Positions 7,281-10,833 of a DNA stretch of 10,833 nucleotides are shown piece after piece. Within the stretch, counting starts at the first letter, position 1. Every line of letters begins with the position of its first letter. The stretch comes from Gammaproteobacteria bacterium (GTDB lineage Bacteria > Pseudomonadota > Gammaproteobacteria > Eutrophobiales > Eutrophobiaceae): contig QNEM01000042.1 of the NCBI GenBank assembly GCA_003645215.1, positions 1-10,833 of the forward strand, read 5' to 3'. Both the position numbers and the translations under genes were made by a program. The notes under the pieces were generated by a model. The model was not told the DNA's origin. It made no database searches and saw only the letters and a list, made by a program, of their open reading frames with translations.

Positions 7281-8228
7281 ATGGATAAAAAATTAAATAA
7301 TAAACTGGCGATAGACTTCTGTGGGATGAATTTTAGTTCACCACAGGTACTCTTGTCAGGTTGCGTCGGTTTTGGTGAAGAATATACACGTGTGAATGGC
7401 TTTTCCAATACCGATGTGGGTGCCATCTGCCTGAAAGGCACAACATTGGAACCGCGTTTGGGCAATCCACCACATAGAGTAATGGAAACCCCCATGGGGA
7501 TGCTGAATGCCATCGGCTTGCAGAATCCCGGATCTGCTGTCGTAGTTAATGATTATCTGCCTAATCTGGATTTTGAGGAGACTAGATTCATCGCCAATCT
7601 GTCAGGTTCAACGGTTGAAGAGTACGAGGCCATTACCCGGATATTTGATGACTCACCGATTGATGCCATGGAGATTAATATCTCTTGCCCCAATGTTAAG
7701 GAAGGGGGAGTGGCCTTTGGCAATGATCCTGATATGTCGGCTCGAGTTGTTGAAGTTTGTCGACGTGCAACAGATAAACCTATTATTACCAAGCTGTCAC
7801 CAAACCAGACAGACATCGCCGAAAATGCACGCCGTTGTATAGAAGCAGGGACAGATGGACTGGCCGTCATCAATACACTGATGGGTATGGCCATCGATAT
7901 TGAAAACCGTCAGCCTGTTATTGGCAATAATCAGGGAGGGTTATCCGGACCAGCCATCAAGCCTATAGCACTGCTCATGGTGCATAAAGTCTATCAGGTG
8001 AGTAAACAACATAATGTGCCGATCATAGGTCAGGGTGGCATTACTTCGGCAAAAGATGCACTGGAATTTATTATCGCGGGTGCTGCCGCAGTGGGCATTG
8101 GCACAGCTCTTTTCTACAACCCATTAATATGCCCGAAGATTAACCAGGGTATTGTGGATTACCTGGATGAACATGAAATAGACAATATTTCTGATCTGGT
8201 GGGGACGTTGGAATTACATAATAATTAG
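7281..8228 (+). CDS. pyrD: Dihydroorotate dehydrogenase, class 1B-type catalytic subunit
   Basis: A 315-aa FMN enzyme with a TIM-barrel fold that oxidises dihydroorotate to orotate in pyrimidine synthesis. Visible elements are AICLKGTTLEPR (48-59, Lys52 in an FMN-contact position), METPMGMLNAIGLQNPG (68-84), and MEINISCPNVKEGGVAFG (130-147) with Cys136 as catalytic base. Also seen are ITKLSPNQTDI (169-179, Lys171), VINTLMGMAID (196-206), GGLSGPAIKPIAL (219-231) and IIGQGGITSAKDALEF (248-263). A catalytic cysteine, rather than the serine of class 2, and the CPNVKxGG context point to class 1B, which normally pairs with the iron-sulfur/FAD subunit PyrK to pass electrons to NAD+. No pyrK is visible here. 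The GAAAGAG ribosome site lies 3-4 nt from the ATG. A 3-codon in-frame mini-ORF (ATG AAA GAG TAA) directly abuts the start. The stop codon shares two bases with the downstream repeat. Confidence 0.9.
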   Translation: MDKKLNNKLAIDFCGMNFSSPQVLLSGCVGFGEEYTRVNGFSNTDVGAICLKGTTLEPRLGNPPHRVMETPMGMLNAIGLQNPGSAVVVNDYLPNLDFEETRFIANLSGSTVEEYEAITRIFDDSPIDAMEINISCPNVKEGGVAFGNDPDMSARVVEVCRRATDKPIITKLSPNQTDIAENARRCIEAGTDGLAVINTLMGMAIDIENRQPVIGNNQGGLSGPAIKPIALLMVHKVYQVSKQHNVPIIGQGGITSAKDALEFIIAGAAAVGIGTALFYNPLICPKINQGIVDYLDEHEIDNISDLVGTLELHNN

Positions 8229-8298
8229 TGTCTGTTTAATACTGCCATTTCAATCAATCGACGCTGACCCTATTGATTCTTACTGATTTAATGTTTGG
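8227..8298 (+). repeat. Direct repeat copy A (left boundary of the lipoprotein unit)
   Basis: This copy starts AGTGTCTGTTTAATACTG and overlaps the last two bases of the pyrD stop codon. Its first 52 bp (8227-8278) match 9668-9719 with 3 mismatches, and looser similarity continues to TTTGG at 8298. The repeat has internal symmetry: AGTGTC at its left end faces GACGCT at 8260-8265 (one mismatch from a perfect inverted pair). AATCAAT (8252-8258) faces ATTGATT (8272-8278) across 13 nt. It contains no coding capacity. It may be an insertion-sequence end, a MITE or a recombination site; the sequence alone does not decide. Confidence 0.85.
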
Positions 8299-8331
8299 TT
8301 TTTTACTAATTTTTATCTCATTTAAATATTA

Positions 8332-9642
8332 ATGCTAGCTCTATATTTCCGCAACATTCTTGAGTCCACAACACATTATTATGTGGTACTGCTTCTAGCT
8401 ATTTTTACAACGCTTTCAGGTTGTTCAACTTATAGACCAGTTCATGATGATGAGACCCATTATCTGGATCGGGTCACCCGCTTTGAATCCGATAACATCA
8501 TCATAGAAGCTGCCGCATTAGGCAGAAATGAAAGTAAGGAAGTTTTTGGGGCTCCTTTGAACGATGTTGGTGTTCAGGCTGTGTGGATTAAGATTAGTAA
8601 TAATAGCGAGGAAGCGAACTGGTTATTCCCAATAAGTGTAGATAGTGAATATTTTCCAGCATTCGAAGTCGCCAGGAGAATATCGAAATATGGCAAAATT
8701 TCTCACAAAGATTTGTATGCGCAACTTGTAGAAAATCAGATACCTAATTTTATTCCTCCACAGCACACGGTTAGTGGCTTTGTCTATACTCATGCCGATG
8801 AGGGATTGAAGTCTTTTATCGTTGAATTACATAGCCCAAGTAGAATTATAAAACACACAATTGTTGCTCCTGTTCCTGGGTTACCAGACGACTACTTCGA
8901 TCTGGATCCAGAAAATATTTATTCTGAGGCTGAATTTGTTGAGTTAGATAAGGCGGGTCTCCGGAATTGGCTGGAAAAAATGGCATGCTGTGCTCAAAGT
9001 ATTAATGGTCAATATGGAGATCCGATTAACATTGTTTTTGTCGGACATCTTAATAAAGTGCGTTCCGCGCTTATATCGCGGCAGTGGGATGTTACGGCAC
9101 CTGTAACTGGTTCATCTCTGAGACGCATGATAAGTGCTTTTATTTTTGGTTCACGTTATCGCTACGCACCAATATCACCACTTTATATGTTCAATAGAGA
9201 GCATGATCTTGCGTTCCAGAAATCACGCGCAATTATTGACGAGCGTAATCATATGAGATTGTGGTTGGCTCCAGTGACTTTCAATGGTGAACATGTTTGG
9301 GTTGCTCAGATAAGTCGGGACGATGGTATTAAATTATCAGGCCGTTTAAGGCCACCGACGACTCATGTTATAGATCCGGATATGGACGATGCACGGTTTT
9401 ATTTATTACAGGATATTCTACAAGGACAGGAAGTTCGTCAAATTGGTTTTGTGAAAGGTCATAAACCTGCCACATATGACAATCCTCATTACAATGCTGA
9501 AAATGATTTTTACTTTACAGATGGTCTCAGGGCAGTATTTTTTATGTCAGATGAGCCGACGAAAATTTCTGCCGTTAAGCTCCTGGACTGGGAGTTGCCT
9601 AAGGGCATGGAGGCATATCGTGAGATTATTGTATCAGAATAA
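8332..9642 (+). CDS. Putative outer-membrane lipoprotein with LssY C-terminal-like domain
   Basis: A 436-aa protein of unknown function. The hydrophobic segment (about 17-30) ends in the lipobox LSGC, making Cys31 the likely lipidation site; Ser at +2 favours the outer membrane. Residues 40-225 are not recognised. Residues about 229-377 resemble the LssY C-terminal domain, a poorly understood module named after the Legionella lssXYZABD locus. Evidence is DPINIVFVGHLNKVRSAL, then SPLYMFNREHDLAFQK (282-297), ERNHMRLWLAP (304-314), VWVAQISRDDGIK (322-334), TTHVIDPDMDDARFYLLQDIL (343-363) and IGFVKG (371-376). There is no PAP2 phosphatase domain, which often accompanies this module. The n-region is long (MLALYFRNILESTTHYY) and no Shine-Dalgarno precedes the ATG. 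A GTG at codon 18 is possible but would leave no charged n-region. The gene lies alone between two direct repeats (8227 and 9668), suggesting acquisition as a unit. Confidence 0.75.
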   Translation: MLALYFRNILESTTHYYVVLLLAIFTTLSGCSTYRPVHDDETHYLDRVTRFESDNIIIEAAALGRNESKEVFGAPLNDVGVQAVWIKISNNSEEANWLFPISVDSEYFPAFEVARRISKYGKISHKDLYAQLVENQIPNFIPPQHTVSGFVYTHADEGLKSFIVELHSPSRIIKHTIVAPVPGLPDDYFDLDPENIYSEAEFVELDKAGLRNWLEKMACCAQSINGQYGDPINIVFVGHLNKVRSALISRQWDVTAPVTGSSLRRMISAFIFGSRYRYAPISPLYMFNREHDLAFQKSRAIIDERNHMRLWLAPVTFNGEHVWVAQISRDDGIKLSGRLRPPTTHVIDPDMDDARFYLLQDILQGQEVRQIGFVKGHKPATYDNPHYNAENDFYFTDGLRAVFFMSDEPTKISAVKLLDWELPKGMEAYREIIVSE

Positions 9643-9667
9643 TATCTGAACCATTTTAATTGTATTG

Positions 9668-9738
9668 AGTGTCCGCTTAATACTGCCATTTCAATCAATC
9701 GACACTGACCCTATTGATTTACTATTGATTTAGTTTGG
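9668..9738 (+). repeat. Direct repeat copy B (right boundary of the lipoprotein unit)
   Basis: The second copy, same orientation, is 1,441 bp downstream of copy A. Here the inner inverted pair is perfect: AGTGTC (9668-9673) and GACACT (9701-9706). AATCAAT (9693-9699) and ATTGATT (9713-9719) form a 7-bp inverted repeat across 13 nt, and ATTGATTTA recurs directly at 9724-9732. It ends 4 bp before the stop codon of the convergent SnoaL-like gene. Because copy B keeps the perfect pairing, it may be the less decayed copy. Confidence 0.85.
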
Positions 9739-9742
9739 GAGT

Positions 9743-10219
9743 CTAACTTGATGTATTCCAAGTGTGTAAATGTGATTTCCATTCTCCGTTACAGTCGATC
9801 TGGAAAACATTGACAAAAATTCCGCCAAACACTGGTTTAGTTCCGTCTTTCTCCGCTCCATAGGCACTCCATTTCGAAACTTCGTACATCGTATTGCCAT
9901 CATGATGAACACTAATGATTTCTATGGTGTGATTATGGACGCCATTCTCTATGAAACTACGGAACAGACCTTCTATTGCAATCCGGCCTTTGAGCACTTC
10001 GCCGTTACCTGGCGATAAGATTGCATTTTCATTATAAAGCGCGGCCACTGATTCAGGATCACCACTATTGAATGCCTTATTCCATTGAGAATTCAGTGCG
10101 GTAATAACAGCACGTCCACCTGTAACGTCCTCAGCTTGCAATAATGATGAATTAAATAAAAACATCAGGGCAAATAAGATAATTGGCCATGTGTTTCTAA
10201 TCTTGAATGTATTACTCAT
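9743..10219 (-). CDS. Secreted SnoaL/DUF4440-like (NTF2-fold) protein
   Basis: A 158-aa protein with a signal peptide (hydrophobic about 11-27, likely cleavage in LLQA-ED near residue 29) and one SnoaL-like/DUF4440 domain (about 33-155). The pattern WNKAFNSGDPESVAALYNENAILSP (46-70), then a GRIAIEGLFRSFI helix (78-90), and the ending EWKSHLHTWN are typical of the NTF2-like cone fold. Such proteins include isomerases, hydrolases and many of unknown role; the substrate is not predictable. AAGGAG (10227-10232) lies 7 nt before the ATG, an excellent ribosome site fixing the start. It is divergent from a LysR-family gene with 97 nt between the two start codons, the usual layout of a LysR regulator and its target, so regulation by that protein is a reasonable inference. 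Confidence 0.85.
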   Translation of the reverse strand: MSNTFKIRNTWPIILFALMFLFNSSLLQAEDVTGGRAVITALNSQWNKAFNSGDPESVAALYNENAILSPGNGEVLKGRIAIEGLFRSFIENGVHNHTIEIISVHHDGNTMYEVSKWSAYGAEKDGTKPVFGGIFVNVFQIDCNGEWKSHLHTWNTSS

Positions 10220-10239
10220 AATAATTCTCCTTAATTTGG

Positions 10240-10268
10240 TTTATACCAGTACATATGTCTGATGGGCA
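10240..10268 (-). promoter_or_regulatory. Candidate extended -10 promoter for the SnoaL-like gene
   Basis: On the minus strand TATAAA (10240-10245) is preceded by TGG (10246-10248), an extended -10 of TGnTATAAA form. A weak -35 TGCCCA (10263-10268, 3/6) lies 17 bp away. The predicted start near 10233 leaves a leader only about 14 nt long, just enough for AAGGAG. Confidence 0.4.
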
Positions 10269-10288
10269 TGAATTATCATTAGACTATT

Positions 10289-10326
10289 GATATCCGTCCA
10301 ATATAGAATATCGCTCATATGATATC
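10289..10326. promoter_or_regulatory. Candidate LysR-type operator region
   Basis: TATCCGTCCAATA (10291-10303) fits the T-N11-A pattern of LysR-type boxes, with symmetric TAT/ATA ends. GATATC occurs at 10289-10294 and again at 10321-10326 across the regulator's start codon, with GAATATC between (10306-10312). The position, adjoining the regulator and facing the divergent SnoaL-like gene, is where such a site is expected. Short AT-rich motifs of this kind arise by chance easily. Confidence 0.3.
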
Positions 10327-10833
10327 GAACAGTTATCAGTTTAGATTTGAGCTTCGGCACCTTCGTTCATTCATGGCTATTGCAGATGAACTGAGTTTCA
10401 GGAAAGCTGCAGATAATCTACATATTGCCCAACCGGCATTATCTCGTCAGATTGCACAACTAGAAGAAGCACTGGGTTGCCAATTATTTGATCGTCAAAA
10501 ACGAAGAATTAAATTAACTGCAGCAGGAGAATTTCTTTATTACAAACTTCCTATATTATTTAGTGATTTACATGAAACTGCACATCACACCCAAAAGATA
10601 GCTTCTGGTCAATCTGCTATTCTCAGATTCGGCTATTCAAGTGCGGCTATGTCATATTTTCTTCCATCTGTGATTCAAGAAATACAAAACAATCTTGAAG
10701 GTTGTGAATTTAAATTTGTTGAAGAAACCTCAGACGAGTTAATTGGAGGTGTTATTTCTGAACGTCTTGATGCAGCATTTATCCTTTACAGACCTGAACA
10801 TCCTTTACTAAAGACTATTCCAATTAGAGCAGA
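10319..10833 (+). CDS. LysR-family transcriptional regulator (partial, C-terminus off right edge)
   Basis: The first 171 residues are visible. Residues about 12-75 form the winged helix-turn-helix: ELRHLRSFMAIADELSFRKA, then ADNLHIAQPALSRQIAQLEE, ALGCQLFDRQKRRIKLTAAG, all canonical LysR signatures. From about residue 95 the effector-binding domain begins (ILRFGYSSAAMSYFLPSVIQEIQ). The start at 10319 is preceded closely by an in-frame stop (TAG at 10304-10306), and no strong ribosome site is seen. The gene is AT-rich: four sampled lines gave 82/240 G+C, well below the core genes, which may indicate transfer. It is divergent from the SnoaL-like gene and probably controls it and itself; the effector is unknown. 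Confidence 0.9.
   Translation, partial: MISNSYQFRFELRHLRSFMAIADELSFRKAADNLHIAQPALSRQIAQLEEALGCQLFDRQKRRIKLTAAGEFLYYKLPILFSDLHETAHHTQKIASGQSAILRFGYSSAAMSYFLPSVIQEIQNNLEGCEFKFVEETSDELIGGVISERLDAAFILYRPEHPLLKTIPIRA

Noticed and set aside
7549..7894. Open frames of 97 (plus) and 113 (minus) codons inside pyrD
   Set aside because: Both are out-of-frame shadows of the catalytic core of pyrD.
8252..8304. Possible intrinsic terminator after pyrD (AATCAAT/ATTGATT stem followed by a T-run)
   Set aside because: The stem is short and AT-only, and the T-run begins about 20 nt downstream; the same pair in copy B has no T-run, so it is part of the repeat.
8227..9738. Integron gene cassette with attC-like ends
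   Set aside because: The repeats lack the paired GTTRRRY/RYYYAAC core sites and the length and layout of attC, and no integrase is present.
1..10833. CRISPR arrays, tRNA or rRNA genes, complete insertion sequences, known defence systems
   Set aside because: No regularly spaced repeats, tRNA-like cloverleaf or rRNA sequence, transposase, nuclease or toxin-antitoxin motifs were seen on reading both strands by eye.

Overview
The window looks like a chromosomal segment of a gammaproteobacterium. The basis is gene order and protein type. It carries the gpmI-envC-ctpA block, and divergently from it a rhodanese (yibN)-secB-gpsA block, which is the arrangement around yibN/secB/gpsA and gpmM/envC in Escherichia coli and relatives. 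SecB, an EnvC-type amidase activator and TrmL all fit that assignment. I cannot place the lineage more narrowly. Sample lines of the core genes are about 52% GC by hand count (31/60 at 6361-6420 and 31/60 at 7921-7980). The partial regulator at the right edge is far more AT-rich (four sampled lines, 82/240, about 34%).

Left block, minus strand (1-4464): gpmI (phosphoglycerate mutase), envC (septal amidase activator), ctpA (S41 processing protease) and a partial DJ-1/PfpI protein cut by the left edge. gpmI and envC overlap by 4 nt, and ctpA is followed by the DJ-1 gene after 13 nt, so this reads as one operon. A 7-bp-stem hairpin sits just before the ctpA ribosome binding site. A 311-bp divergent intergenic region (4465-4775) separates this block from the next and carries one candidate sigma70-type promoter in each direction.

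Central block, plus strand (4776-6803): a membrane-anchored rhodanese, SecB and GpsA. The glutaredoxin gene that lies between yibN and secB in E. coli is absent. gpsA runs tail-to-tail into trmL (minus strand) with a 9-bp overlap. trmL in turn is divergent from a class 1B-type dihydroorotate dehydrogenase gene, with only 27 bp between the two start codons. No pyrK partner for that enzyme is in the window.

Right, accessory-looking block (8227-10833): a 436-aa putative lipoprotein with an LssY C-terminal-like domain lies between two direct copies of a repeat (52 bp at 49/52 identity, with looser similarity for about 20 bp more). The first copy starts inside the stop codon of the dihydroorotate dehydrogenase gene and the second ends 4 bp before the stop codon of the next gene. 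Together they define a 1,441-bp repeat-gene unit. Beyond it lie a secreted SnoaL/DUF4440-like protein (minus) and, divergent from it, the 5' part of a LysR-family regulator that runs off the right edge. The repeat-bounded lipoprotein unit is the part most worth following up. Nothing else here amounts to a new system on sequence evidence alone.
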